Source of the DNA: Clostridiales bacterium
GTDB taxonomy: Bacteria; Bacillota; Clostridia; Christensenellales; Aristaeellaceae
Direction of reading: 5' to 3'
Assembly (NCBI GenBank): GCA_004552515.1
Contig: SFOF01000009.1
Span: forward strand, 1-25,429
DNA length: 25,429 bases
The position numbers were made by a program, and so were the translations under genes. Numbering within the stretch: position 1 is the first letter of the stretch; each line of letters opens with the position of its first letter. Under the pieces are notes generated by a model that made no database searches, was not told the DNA's origin, and saw nothing but the letters and a program-made list of their open reading frames with translations. Positions 6,773 to 14,091 of this stretch are shown here, piece by piece.

Positions 6773-7363
6773 ATGAGAGAACTGCTGCTGAAAATCAGGG
6801 CGCTGCTGCTGCGCTTCGGCGCGGCGGACGAGCGCGCGGCGGCCACGGCGGTGACGCTGGGGCTGCTGGAGGAGGGCGATCTGTTTGCCCTCGGGGAGCA
6901 CGTTGAGCCGGTCGGCGAGACGGCGGCGCGCAACAGCGTCGCGGCCACGGACGCACTGGCGGCGGCAGGCGCGGCCTATGCGCTGCAAAGGCGCGGCGAG
7001 GACGCGGTGATCGCGGCCTGGGTGGACGGCCGTCATCTTGACCGCGCGCTCGAGATGGCGGCGGCGCTGGGTCTGCCGCTGATCATGCTCTGCGCCTGCC
7101 GTGAAAGTGAGCTGGACGAGCTGTCCTCGCGCGTCATGGCGGCTGACGTCTCCTGTGTGCCGGCGGACGGGCGCAGCGTCATGAAGCTGATGCCGGCGCT
7201 GCGGCTGGCCGTGGATCGCGCGCGGGAGGGCGACGGCTCGACGCTGATCGAGTGCGTCGTGGATCAGCTTTCGGACGATGAGGACGCGGAGAGCGGGCCG
7301 CTTGAGCGGCTGGACAGCGTGCTGATTGTGGAGGGCTATGCCATGCCGGAGGAACTGAAATGA
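6773..7363 (+). CDS. Degenerate E1alpha-like protein (2-oxo-acid dehydrogenase pseudoenzyme)
   Basis: A 196-residue protein best explained as a shortened, non-catalytic relative of 2-oxo-acid dehydrogenase E1alpha. Retained are AATDALAAAGAAYALQRRGED (about 57-76), then VDGRHLDRALEMAAALGLPLI where active enzymes have GDG...E.LN.A....LPV, the DGRSVMKLMPALRLAVDRAREGDGSTLIE region (132-160) and the GPLERLDSVLIVEGYAMPEE tail seen as DPxxRLxxYLxxxG in true E1alpha. Lost are the first GDG glycine, the ThDP Asn pair (here CACRES), the GSHRGH loop and the N-terminal half. It should not bind ThDP-Mg. GGGAGG lies twelve bases before ATG 6773, a slightly long spacing; the stop overlaps the next start by four bases. 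Homology is inferred by eye; function unknown. Confidence 0.65.
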   Translation: MRELLLKIRALLLRFGAADERAAATAVTLGLLEEGDLFALGEHVEPVGETAARNSVAATDALAAAGAAYALQRRGEDAVIAAWVDGRHLDRALEMAAALGLPLIMLCACRESELDELSSRVMAADVSCVPADGRSVMKLMPALRLAVDRAREGDGSTLIECVVDQLSDDEDAESGPLERLDSVLIVEGYAMPEELK

Positions 7364-8637
7364 GCATCATGAACAGCGCTGAAGCCGCCCGACTGGCGCT
7401 CGACGAGGCGGCGCAGCATTTGAAAAACGTCATTGTGATCTATGTCGAGCCAGACAGAACCGCCAGGCCGCTCTCCTTTACGAAGCGGCTGACGCTGCCC
7501 GAGGCCGACGATGTGCAGCTGCCCTTCGCGGTGGGCTGCGCGCGGGCCGGGGCGCTGCCGGTGCTCGATCTGCACGCGCTTGAAAATGCGTCGGAGCGCT
7601 TTGCGGCGGCGCTGCGCTCGATCGGCGCGGACAAGGCGCCGCCCATGGTCGTGCGCGTGAGCGACCGGCATCCCGCGGCGATGGCGGGCGCGCGCGTCAT
7701 GGCGCCGAAGAATCCGCGCGAGCTGGCCGGAGCGCTGCGCTATGCGCTCAGGTCGGGCGAAATCTGCGTCGTGGCCGAAAATCCGCTGGACGCATACGAG
7801 TCCTGCGAGGTGCCGGACGACTGGGAGGAGCTGTACGGCGACGCGCTCGAAACGCCGCATGAGGATTTCGAAGCGGCGCTGCGCGGCGAGGATAACGTTC
7901 GGGACGAGCAGACCGCCGCGCTCGACGCCGGTGGAGCCGAACCGAATGATACCGGCGCGCTTCTATCAGCCGGGCCGTCATTGCGGGACGGGGAAGCCGA
8001 ATCGCGCGATGCCGCCGAGCCTTCATCCGCTGATGAACCGGCGCAGAACGGCGACGCGGCGCGTCCTGACGAATCCGCCGCGTCCGGCGGCGATAGTCCA
8101 GCTGACGATAAGATGTGCGAAATCCCCGCGGATGACGAAGCCGATTCGGCGCAGGCTATAGACGGCGCGCCGATCGACGTGTCAGAAGCGCAGAGCGCAC
8201 CCGTCGAACCGGCGGAGGTGCGTCAGACGCTTCCCGATGCGGAGCCGCTCAAAGCGCCTGCCGGAGAAGCTGAGACTGACATCGCCGAATCTCCCGCGCG
8301 GCCGGTCGTGCCGGCGTTCAGAACCCGCCGCTATGACCCCGCCGAGCTGGAGCGTACGGCGCGGCTTTTGAACGTCCCGCGCGAGACGCTGCTGCGGCTG
8401 TGCTGCCGATGCGCGGAGGCGCTGGCCGAAATCGTGATCGAAGCGGACGCGGAATCGGGCGAAATCGCCTGCCTGCCCCCGCTCGAGAAGGCCGCCTGCC
8501 TGTGGGTGGGCGCGGATAGGCTGTCGATTTGCTGGGATCCGGCGCGGCTGGACGGCGGCGCGGCGCGCGCGCTGCTGCAGGACGCGGCGGCGTATCTCAC
8601 GCTGCCCGCGCATCTGATATTGGATAAGGAGAATTGA
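7360..8637 (+). CDS. Degenerate E1beta-E2 fusion-like protein with acidic linker
   Basis: A 425-residue protein in three parts. Residues 1-150 resemble the ThDP-binding half of E1beta: AVGCARAGALPVLDL aligns without gaps to AVGYAMAGGRALVEL of the genuine E1 in this window, and ARVMAPKNPRELAGALRYAL matches the 'K..FPTTPYDAKGML.AAL' region. Residues about 165-315 are a low-complexity linker rich in Asp, Glu, Ala, Ser and Pro. Residues 320-425 resemble an E2 catalytic domain cut to its ends: RYDPAELERTARLL near the start, and LSICWDPARLDG opposite LSLSYDHRAMDG, so the catalytic His is Pro. The E1beta transketolase C-domain, lipoyl and peripheral-subunit-binding domains are absent. GGAGG at 7347-7351 and an ATGA overlap couple it to the E1alpha-like gene. 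Likely a pseudoenzyme or scaffold. Confidence 0.65.
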   Translation: MSIMNSAEAARLALDEAAQHLKNVIVIYVEPDRTARPLSFTKRLTLPEADDVQLPFAVGCARAGALPVLDLHALENASERFAAALRSIGADKAPPMVVRVSDRHPAAMAGARVMAPKNPRELAGALRYALRSGEICVVAENPLDAYESCEVPDDWEELYGDALETPHEDFEAALRGEDNVRDEQTAALDAGGAEPNDTGALLSAGPSLRDGEAESRDAAEPSSADEPAQNGDAARPDESAASGGDSPADDKMCEIPADDEADSAQAIDGAPIDVSEAQSAPVEPAEVRQTLPDAEPLKAPAGEAETDIAESPARPVVPAFRTRRYDPAELERTARLLNVPRETLLRLCCRCAEALAEIVIEADAESGEIACLPPLEKAACLWVGADRLSICWDPARLDGGAARALLQDAAAYLTLPAHLILDKEN

Positions 8638-8641
8638 GCTT

Positions 8642-9403
8642 ATGAGCATGGCGATTATCACCGGCGCATCCTCGGGACTGGGGCGCGAATTTGTGCGCGC
8701 CGTTCGGGAGCAAAGGCCGGAAATCGACGAATTTGTGCTGATTGCCCGCCGCCGGGAGCGCATGGAGGCGCTGGCGGCGGAAATGCCGGACAAAAAGACG
8801 ACGATCCTGCCGCTGGATCTGGCCTCCTCCGAAAGCTATGATGCGCTGGCGCGCTTCCTTCAGGAGCGCAGGCCGGAGGTCGAGCTGCTGATCAACAACG
8901 CGGGCTACGGCATACTGGGCGACATGGCCGAGGGCGACGTGCCCTCTCAGGCGGGCATGGTGACGCTCAACTGCGGCGCGCTGACGGCGCTGTGTACGCT
9001 GGTTTTGCCCTATATCCGGCGGGGCGGCGTGATCATCAACGTCAGCTCGATCGCCTCGTTTGTGCCCACGCCGCGCATGGCCGTTTACGGCGCGACGAAA
9101 TCGTTTGTGGCCAGTCTGTCGCGGGCGCTGCGCGAGGAACTGAAGGCGCGCCGCATCAACGTGCTGGCGCTCTGCCCCGCGCCTATGGACACGGAATTTC
9201 TGGATGTGGCGGGCATATCGGGCGGTCATTCCCAAACGTTCGACACGCTGCCCCACATTTCGGCCTCTCTGGCGGCGGACGGCGCGGTTCGTCAGGCCTT
9301 TCGCGGCAGGGCCGTCTACACGCCGACGTTTTTTTATAAATTCTATCGCGTGCTGGCCAAGCTGCTGCCGCACGCCTGGCTGGTCAGGCTGACGAAGTGC
9401 TGA
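8642..9403 (+). CDS. Short-chain dehydrogenase/reductase (SDR) family protein
   Basis: A 253-residue classical SDR. Visible are the Rossmann TGASSGLG motif (7-14), NNAG (85-88), the catalytic Asn110, Ser135/136 in INVSSIAS, and Tyr149/Lys153 in YGATK, so the enzyme should be active with NAD(P)H. Arginines in IARRRER after strand 2 favour NADP(H) (inference). ATG 8642 lies four bases after the stop of the preceding gene and has AAGGAG upstream; ATG 8648 is a possible alternative. Substrate unknown; the operon context with two degenerate 2-oxo-acid dehydrogenase-like proteins does not suggest one. The closest general type is DltE/YqjQ-like oxidoreductases. Confidence 0.88.
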   Translation: MSMAIITGASSGLGREFVRAVREQRPEIDEFVLIARRRERMEALAAEMPDKKTTILPLDLASSESYDALARFLQERRPEVELLINNAGYGILGDMAEGDVPSQAGMVTLNCGALTALCTLVLPYIRRGGVIINVSSIASFVPTPRMAVYGATKSFVASLSRALREELKARRINVLALCPAPMDTEFLDVAGISGGHSQTFDTLPHISASLAADGAVRQAFRGRAVYTPTFFYKFYRVLAKLLPHAWLVRLTKC

Positions 9404-9480
9404 AGGTACGTCCGAAGTCTTCTCCGAACGGCTATTTTTCGGATTGAGCGCCGTCAGGATTCCAAGATGTCTTTACGAAA

Positions 9481-9511
9481 GAGCTGATTGAATTTGCAGC
9501 TCATCCTTTTT
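9481..9511 (+). terminator. Weak terminator-like hairpin upstream of GNAT gene
   Basis: GAGCTG (9481-9486) and CAGCTC (9497-9502) form a 6-base stem with a 10-base loop, followed by ATCCTTTTT. It may end the SDR transcript. The 9404-9539 gap otherwise shows no clear promoter for the following gene. Confidence 0.4.
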
Positions 9512-9539
9512 CAAACGCACGCTGAAGGGAGATGCGCCC

Positions 9540-10109
9540 ATGCTGAACCACAAGGGAACCGCAACCCTTACCACGCCCCGCCTGACGCTGCGTCGCTTTG
9601 AAATCGCCGACGCGCAGGCCATGTTCGACAACTGGGCGAACGATCCGCGCGTGACGCGCCATCTCACCTGGCGGCCGCACGGGCAGGTCGAAAATACGCG
9701 CGCGCTGCTCGAGGGCTGGTGCGCCGGCTATGAGCGCGCGGACTATTACAACTGGGCGATCGTCTGCGGCGGCCAGCCGGTGGGCGGGCTTGCCGGCATG
9801 CGTCTGAACGAGCGGCACGAATCGGTCGAGCTGGGCTACTGCCTGGGATACGGCTGGTGGAGCAGGGGGCTGATGAGCGAGGCCGTCTGCGCGGTGAGGG
9901 ATTTTTTCTTTGCGGAGGTCGGCGTTCACCGCGTTGAAATCTGTCATGCGCCGCAGAATCCCGCGTCCGGACGCGTCGCGCAGAAGTGCGGCTTCGTCCG
10001 CGAGGGCGTGCTGCGCGAGAGCCAAAAGCTGCCGGACGGCGCGTTTTATGATCTTGTCGTCTATGCGATGCTGCGCCGCGAATGGGAAGCGCTGAAGCAA
10101 AACACATAA
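9540..10109 (+). CDS. GNAT family N-acetyltransferase (RimJ/RimL-like)
   Basis: A 189-residue acetyltransferase of the RimJ/RimL/SpeG-like branch. It begins TATLTTPRLTLRRFEIADAQAMFDNWANDP, the usual opening of this group, followed by the ELGYCLGYGWWSRGLMSEA segment that forms the acetyl-CoA pyrophosphate-binding loop, then HRVEICHAPQNPASGRVAQKCGF, the conserved NxxSxxxxxKxGF motif, and LRE. Acceptor is likely a protein N-terminus or small-molecule amine and cannot be specified. AAGGGAGA precedes ATG 9540. It stands alone between two terminator-like hairpins. Confidence 0.88.
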   Translation: MLNHKGTATLTTPRLTLRRFEIADAQAMFDNWANDPRVTRHLTWRPHGQVENTRALLEGWCAGYERADYYNWAIVCGGQPVGGLAGMRLNERHESVELGYCLGYGWWSRGLMSEAVCAVRDFFFAEVGVHRVEICHAPQNPASGRVAQKCGFVREGVLRESQKLPDGAFYDLVVYAMLRREWEALKQNT

Positions 10110-10113
10110 TAGA

Positions 10114-10149
10114 GCCGCCGCTCCGGCCATAACCGTGAGCGGCGGCTTT
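10114..10149 (+). terminator. Intrinsic terminator after GNAT gene
   Basis: GCCGCCGCTC (10114-10123) and GAGCGGCGGC (10137-10146) form a perfect 10-base stem with a 13-base loop, followed by TTTG. It begins five bases after the GNAT stop. Confidence 0.7.
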
Positions 10150-10199
10150 GCTGTATCATCGGACGCCGAAATCCCTTTACGGGATTGCGCTTTGCCGGA

Positions 10200-10232
10200 G
10201 CGCGGCGAAGTCCTGGGATTTGAGTGCCGCGC
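10200..10232 (-). terminator. Possible hairpin at the end of the FAD oxidoreductase transcript
   Basis: GCGCGGC (10200-10206) and GCCGCGC (10226-10232) pair over seven bases just beyond the stop of the minus-strand oxidoreductase. No T-run follows on the minus strand, so the call is weak. A second small hairpin (AATCCC...GGGATT) sits at about 10170-10186. Confidence 0.3.
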
Positions 10233-10246
10233 AGAATCGAGCGGCG

Positions 10247-11830
10247 TTATTTCTTTTCCCAGGGCGCGGAAACCTCTTCAAGCGAGCGCTCGTAGCCGCC
10301 GCGCTGGCGGTTGGAGCCGACCAGCTCGGGATTGACATAGCGATCCTCGAACGACGCGTTGGGATCGACGCCGGGAATCGCGCGCATATTCTGGCCGATG
10401 TTGCAGCCCGAGGCGATCAGCTCGGCCTGTAACGCCTTTACGTCCACGGCGCGCGGGGGGATGTTCTCGGCCAGCGATATGGCCATGGCGGTGCCGGCGG
10501 CTTCGCCCATGTTCAGGCAGGCGAGGATCAGCCGCGAGCCGGACTGCGCGTTCACGTCGGAGGACAGATTGCGTCCGGCCACGAGCAGATTGTCCAGCTT
10601 CTCGGGCACGAGGCAGCGATAGGGGATGTCATAGTAGCCGTTCGTCTCGAAGACGGCGTTCTCCATGGATTCGCCGCGGACGTTGACCACGGGCATACCG
10701 TTCGGCGGGGGCGTGGTCGCGCCGAAGCCGCCCGCGTTGCAGATGACGTACTGCGTCCTGCCGTCGATTTCCATCTCGGCCCACTTGATGTTGCCGGGGC
10801 CGTCGTAGTTGTGTACGTCGTAGCCGTGCGTGCTGATGCAGATCACGTCGTCGAACTTGCGCAGATGCGCGATGTCCTCGGCGGTCAGCACATATTCGCC
10901 CATGACGCGGCGGCTCTCGCGCACGCCCATCATCGCGGCGGTGGCGCTCATGTAGCAGTTCTCAAAGCCGGGGATGTACTTTTTGATGAAGCGCACGAGG
11001 AAATCAACCTGTTCGCGGCCCTCGCGGAACATGCGGCTCATCTCGCCCATGCGCAGCGGGAAGCAGTTGCGGCTGTGCGCCAGGCAGATGCTCACCTCGT
11101 CTCTGCCGCAGTGCTGCGGGCGGCCGGGCAGATGCGTAATCCAGTTGAGGTGATTGTCCACCTCATAGGGCAGATCGCCGTTCTCGAGCGCCGTGCGGAT
11201 GGTGCGGATCCACTTGGGGTCGGTCTTTTTGAGATCGGAGGACAGATACGCGTCCCAGTCTACGCCGCCCAGCGTGAATTCCAGCGAGCAGGCCTGGCTC
11301 ATGCCGTCGCCCGGGCGGCCGCTGACCGTGCGCGCGCCGGCGAAGAACGCCGCGTCGCTGTCGCCCGAGGCGTCCACGACGCGCCGCGCCAGGATCGCCG
11401 CGGGGCCGGTTTTCGTCTGCACGACCACGCCGGCGATCGCGCCGTTTTCGACGATGGAATCGATGACCGTGATCTGGAGCAGCACGTCGCAGCCGTATTT
11501 TTCCAGCATCCGGTCGAGCACCAGCTTGTGCTTTTCGGGGTCGGTGTTGCGGTGCCAGTGGCCGTCGATCTTCTCCAGCTCGTCGATCATCTCGACGCCC
11601 AGCCCGGAAACGAAGTCCAGCGGAATGTTCACCAGCCCCATCGTGGCCAGGCCGCCCAGCGCGCCCATCGATTCGATGAGCAGCGTCTTCCAGCCGCGCT
11701 TGCCGGCTGCCATGGCCGCGCCCACGCCGCCCATGCCGCCGCCCACGACCACGACGTCCCACTGGCCGGCGATGGGAATTTCGCGCGCAGCCATTTCAAT
11801 GCCGTTTTGAGTTTTCTTCAGTTCGATCAT
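10247..11830 (-). CDS. FAD-dependent oxidoreductase (FAD_oxidored family)
   Basis: A 527-residue flavoprotein. The N-terminal dinucleotide fold is clear: DVVVVGGGMGGVGAAMAAGKRGWKTLLIES with GGGMGG at 30-35 and the acidic Glu at the end of strand 2, followed by the ALGGLATMGLVN loop typical of the PF12831 group. A second flavin-contact region, CLVPEKLDNLLVAGRNLSSD...R...CLNMGEAAGTAMA, lies near the C-terminus. No signal peptide, so cytoplasmic. ATG 11830 follows AAGGAGGAG. It is 25 bases downstream of a two-cluster ferredoxin gene and probably exchanges electrons with it (inference). Members are annotated in varied roles including catabolic dehydrogenation; the substrate is not predictable. 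Confidence 0.85.
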   Translation of the reverse strand: MIELKKTQNGIEMAAREIPIAGQWDVVVVGGGMGGVGAAMAAGKRGWKTLLIESMGALGGLATMGLVNIPLDFVSGLGVEMIDELEKIDGHWHRNTDPEKHKLVLDRMLEKYGCDVLLQITVIDSIVENGAIAGVVVQTKTGPAAILARRVVDASGDSDAAFFAGARTVSGRPGDGMSQACSLEFTLGGVDWDAYLSSDLKKTDPKWIRTIRTALENGDLPYEVDNHLNWITHLPGRPQHCGRDEVSICLAHSRNCFPLRMGEMSRMFREGREQVDFLVRFIKKYIPGFENCYMSATAAMMGVRESRRVMGEYVLTAEDIAHLRKFDDVICISTHGYDVHNYDGPGNIKWAEMEIDGRTQYVICNAGGFGATTPPPNGMPVVNVRGESMENAVFETNGYYDIPYRCLVPEKLDNLLVAGRNLSSDVNAQSGSRLILACLNMGEAAGTAMAISLAENIPPRAVDVKALQAELIASGCNIGQNMRAIPGVDPNASFEDRYVNPELVGSNRQRGGYERSLEEVSAPWEKK

Positions 11831-11855
11831 GCTGTTCTCCTCCTTATGAAGTGCG

Positions 11856-12041
11856 TTATCGCGCTGCGCGGGCGATGGCCTCGGACGCGCAGTTCCGCGC
11901 GCAGCGGCCGCAGCCCACGCATTTGTCGGGATCGATGCGCGCGCCCTCGCGCGTCATGCTGATGGCGCCGCGGCTGCACTCGCTCATGCACATGCCGCAC
12001 AGCGTGCAGCCGTTTGAAACGACGTAAACGATGGAACTCAT
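11856..12041 (-). CDS. Small 2x[4Fe-4S] ferredoxin-type protein
   Basis: A 61-residue bacterial-type ferredoxin. Two complete CxxCxxCxxxC motifs are visible, CTLCGMCMSEC and CVGCGRCARNC, so it should carry two [4Fe-4S] clusters. ATG 12041 is chosen because AGGAGGGG lies eight bases upstream; the frame is open to 12122 but those extra residues have no ferredoxin character. It is the first gene of a two-gene operon with the FAD oxidoreductase and is transcribed divergently from the AraC-type regulator. Probable role: electron carrier for the flavoprotein. Confidence 0.88.
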   Translation of the reverse strand: MSSIVYVVSNGCTLCGMCMSECSRGAISMTREGARIDPDKCVGCGRCARNCASEAIARAAR

Positions 12042-12071
12042 GGTGCTTCCCCTCCTGTCGCTCTCTTCAAA

Positions 12072-12080
12072 ATCATCATA
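12072..12080 (-). promoter_or_regulatory. Extended -10 of the ferredoxin/flavoprotein promoter
   Basis: On the minus strand TGCTATGAT, an extended -10 pattern, occupies about 12083-12075, roughly 35 bases before the ferredoxin start. No good -35 box is present at 17 bases, which fits an activator-dependent promoter. An inverted repeat CGCAC...GTGCG (12098-12118) lies just upstream and could be an operator. Weak call. Confidence 0.35.
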
Positions 12081-12156
12081 GCAGACTTTACAGGGCGCGC
12101 ACAGCGACAAACAGTGCGTCAATTAGCATTTTTTTGATCTTGTTGGAAGGGAAACA

Positions 12157-12185
12157 TTGCGGCGGGCGGCGGCGTGTGCTATAAT
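12157..12185 (+). promoter_or_regulatory. Promoter for the regulator-dipeptidase operon
   Basis: TTGCGG (12157-12162), 17 bases, TATAAT (12180-12185). The predicted start lies immediately upstream of GGAGGTG (12194-12200), giving a very short leader before ATG 12206. Confidence 0.6.
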
Positions 12186-12205
12186 AGCGGCGCGGAGGTG
12201 GTCGG

Positions 12206-13111
12206 ATGCAGGATGAGGACATCGGCGCGTGGTCGGCTGAATACATCAGCCGGACGATCGGCGCGGTGACGCGGCTGACGGGACTGAGCGTCTGTCTGTA
12301 CGATCTCAACCGCCTGCGCACGCTGGACGGCGCTAAAAACATCGACTGGCGGCATGAATCGGCCTTCTGTACGGCGGTGCGGATGCTGCCCGAGGGGCGT
12401 GCGGCCTGCATACAGAGCGACGTGATCGAGGGCGTGGCTCAGGCGGAGCGCGAGGGACGCGCCTGCCTGCATACCTGCCATGCCGGATTGTGCGAGCTGG
12501 TCGTGCCCATCATGCTGGATGAGCGGATGATCGGCGAGGCGTTCGTCGGGCAGTGCCGCCTCAGGGGCGGGCTGGGCTGGCCGTCGGTCGAAAAGTGTCT
12601 GCGGCCGTTCGGCAGGGGCGTTGAGACGCTGAAGGCGCGCTATTTTGAGCTGCCCGAGGTCGCGCTGAGCGATCTGTGGGACGCGGCCGCGCTGCTGGAC
12701 AATTCGTTTCGCTATCTGGTCAGCCGGCTGGGCGAGGACGCGCTGTCCAGCTACTGCGCCGCCTGTGAGCCGACGCACGTTGAGCGTGCGCGCAAGTATA
12801 TCGACGATCACTTCAGCCTGCCCATCGGCGCGGGCGACGTGGCGCGGGAGCTGCACATCACCGCGGCGCACCTGACGCGGCTGTTTAGGCGCGCCGTCGG
12901 GGAGAGCGTGACCGACTATATCACGCGCCGCCGCATCGAGCGCGCGTGCGAATATCTCAGATCGTCCGAGATTCCGATCGGCAGTCTGGCCGTCAACGTG
13001 GGCTTTCCCGATCAGAACTATTTTTCCCGCCGGTTCCGCGCCATGACGGGGCTCAGCCCCAGCGCCTATCGGAAAAAATATCAGCAAAACGACACAACGG
13101 AGGGTGAATAG
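12206..13111 (+). CDS. PocR-domain AraC family transcriptional regulator
   Basis: A 301-residue regulator. The first 170 or so residues form a PocR ligand-binding domain, recognised by the cysteine-rich run FCTAVR...GRAACIQSD...CLHTCHAGLCELVVPI and IGEAFVGQC. Residues from about 190 form the AraC double helix-turn-helix: ARKYIDDHFSLPI, LARELHIT-like 'VARELHITAAHLTRLFRRAVGESVTDYI', and the closing GFPDQNYFSRRFRAMTGLSPSAYRK. PocR domains sense small molecules such as 1,2-propanediol in the founding system; the ligand here is unknown. It likely activates both its own operon and the divergent ferredoxin/flavoprotein genes (inference). Only two bases separate it from the dipeptidase gene. Confidence 0.9.
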   Translation: MQDEDIGAWSAEYISRTIGAVTRLTGLSVCLYDLNRLRTLDGAKNIDWRHESAFCTAVRMLPEGRAACIQSDVIEGVAQAEREGRACLHTCHAGLCELVVPIMLDERMIGEAFVGQCRLRGGLGWPSVEKCLRPFGRGVETLKARYFELPEVALSDLWDAAALLDNSFRYLVSRLGEDALSSYCAACEPTHVERARKYIDDHFSLPIGAGDVARELHITAAHLTRLFRRAVGESVTDYITRRRIERACEYLRSSEIPIGSLAVNVGFPDQNYFSRRFRAMTGLSPSAYRKKYQQNDTTEGE

Positions 13112-13113
13112 CT

Positions 13114-14046
13114 ATGTTTGTTGCCGACGCGCACTGCGATACGCTCTACAGCATCGCCGTGCAGAATATGGATCCTGAAAAGTGCATGATTACGCCCGAG
13201 CGGCTGGTGCAGGGCGGCGTGGGGCTGCAAACCTTCGCCATGTTCGCCGGCAGCCGCGGCATGAGCGGCCAGCCCTACGAAAAGGGCCGCGCCATGCTGG
13301 ACAATAAGGAGCGGCTGGGCGTGCCGCTCTATCTGGGCGACCTGCCCGGCGAGCCGCCCAAAACGCCGCACGGCGTTCTCTCCATAGAGGGCGGCGAGAT
13401 GCTGGAGGGCAATATCAACCGGCTGTACGAGTTCTATAACGAGGCGCGCATCCGCATGATCGCGCTTACCTGGAACCACGAAAACGAAATCGGCTATTCG
13501 GCCAAGTCGCAGTCCACGCAGGGGCTCAAGCCGTTCGGCCTTACGCTTTTGCGCGAGATGGACTATCTGGGCATACTGGCCGACGCGTCGCACCTCAACG
13601 AGGCGGGCTTCTGGGACATCGTGGAGCACGCGTCTCTGCCGCCCATCGCCAGCCATTCGAACCTCAAGAAGCTGTGCGGGCACTGCCGCAACCTCACCGA
13701 CGAGCAGGTGAAGGCGATCATCGAAAAGAAGGGCTTTATCGGCATCAACTTCTATTCGAGCTTCCTGCGCGAGGGCGAAAGGGCCACGCTGGACGACGTG
13801 CTGCGCCATATCGACGGCATTGCCGAGATGGGCGGTATCGACGTGCTGGGCTTCGGCTCGGATTTCGACGGCATCGACGAATGGCCGGAGGGGCTGGGGC
13901 ATCCGGGCGACTTCCCGGCGCTGCTCAATCTGCTCATAAAGCACGGCTACAGCGAGAGCGACGTTGAAAAGATCGCCGGCCTGAACCTGTGGAACGTCCT
14001 GAAGCGCGCCGAAAAGGCCGGACGCGAGAACCAGAAAAGGGCGTAA
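13114..14046 (+). CDS. Membrane-dipeptidase family M19 zinc peptidase
   Basis: A 310-residue M19 (renal dipeptidase-like) protein. Metal ligands are visible: His7 and Asp9 in DAHCDT, the bridging Glu92 in LSIEGGE, His160 in DASH, His181 in SHSN, and Asp250 in GFGSDFDGID. There is no signal peptide, so it acts in the cytoplasm, hydrolysing dipeptides, possibly ones with a D- or dehydro residue as in other bacterial M19 enzymes. The ribosome site CGGAGGG lies within the end of the regulator gene. Operon position suggests it processes an imported conjugate or peptide under PocR control (inference). Confidence 0.9.
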   Translation: MFVADAHCDTLYSIAVQNMDPEKCMITPERLVQGGVGLQTFAMFAGSRGMSGQPYEKGRAMLDNKERLGVPLYLGDLPGEPPKTPHGVLSIEGGEMLEGNINRLYEFYNEARIRMIALTWNHENEIGYSAKSQSTQGLKPFGLTLLREMDYLGILADASHLNEAGFWDIVEHASLPPIASHSNLKKLCGHCRNLTDEQVKAIIEKKGFIGINFYSSFLREGERATLDDVLRHIDGIAEMGGIDVLGFGSDFDGIDEWPEGLGHPGDFPALLNLLIKHGYSESDVEKIAGLNLWNVLKRAEKAGRENQKRA

Positions 14047-14091
14047 GCAAAAGCGCCGCCCGACGGCGGTTGTTTGAGAGGATGAAAAGCC

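Noticed and set aside
6773..8637. Frameshifted remnants of one ordinary dehydrogenase gene set
   Set aside because: The frames are long, coupled and free of internal stops, and losses fall exactly on catalytic segments. A recent pseudogene would show random disruptions.
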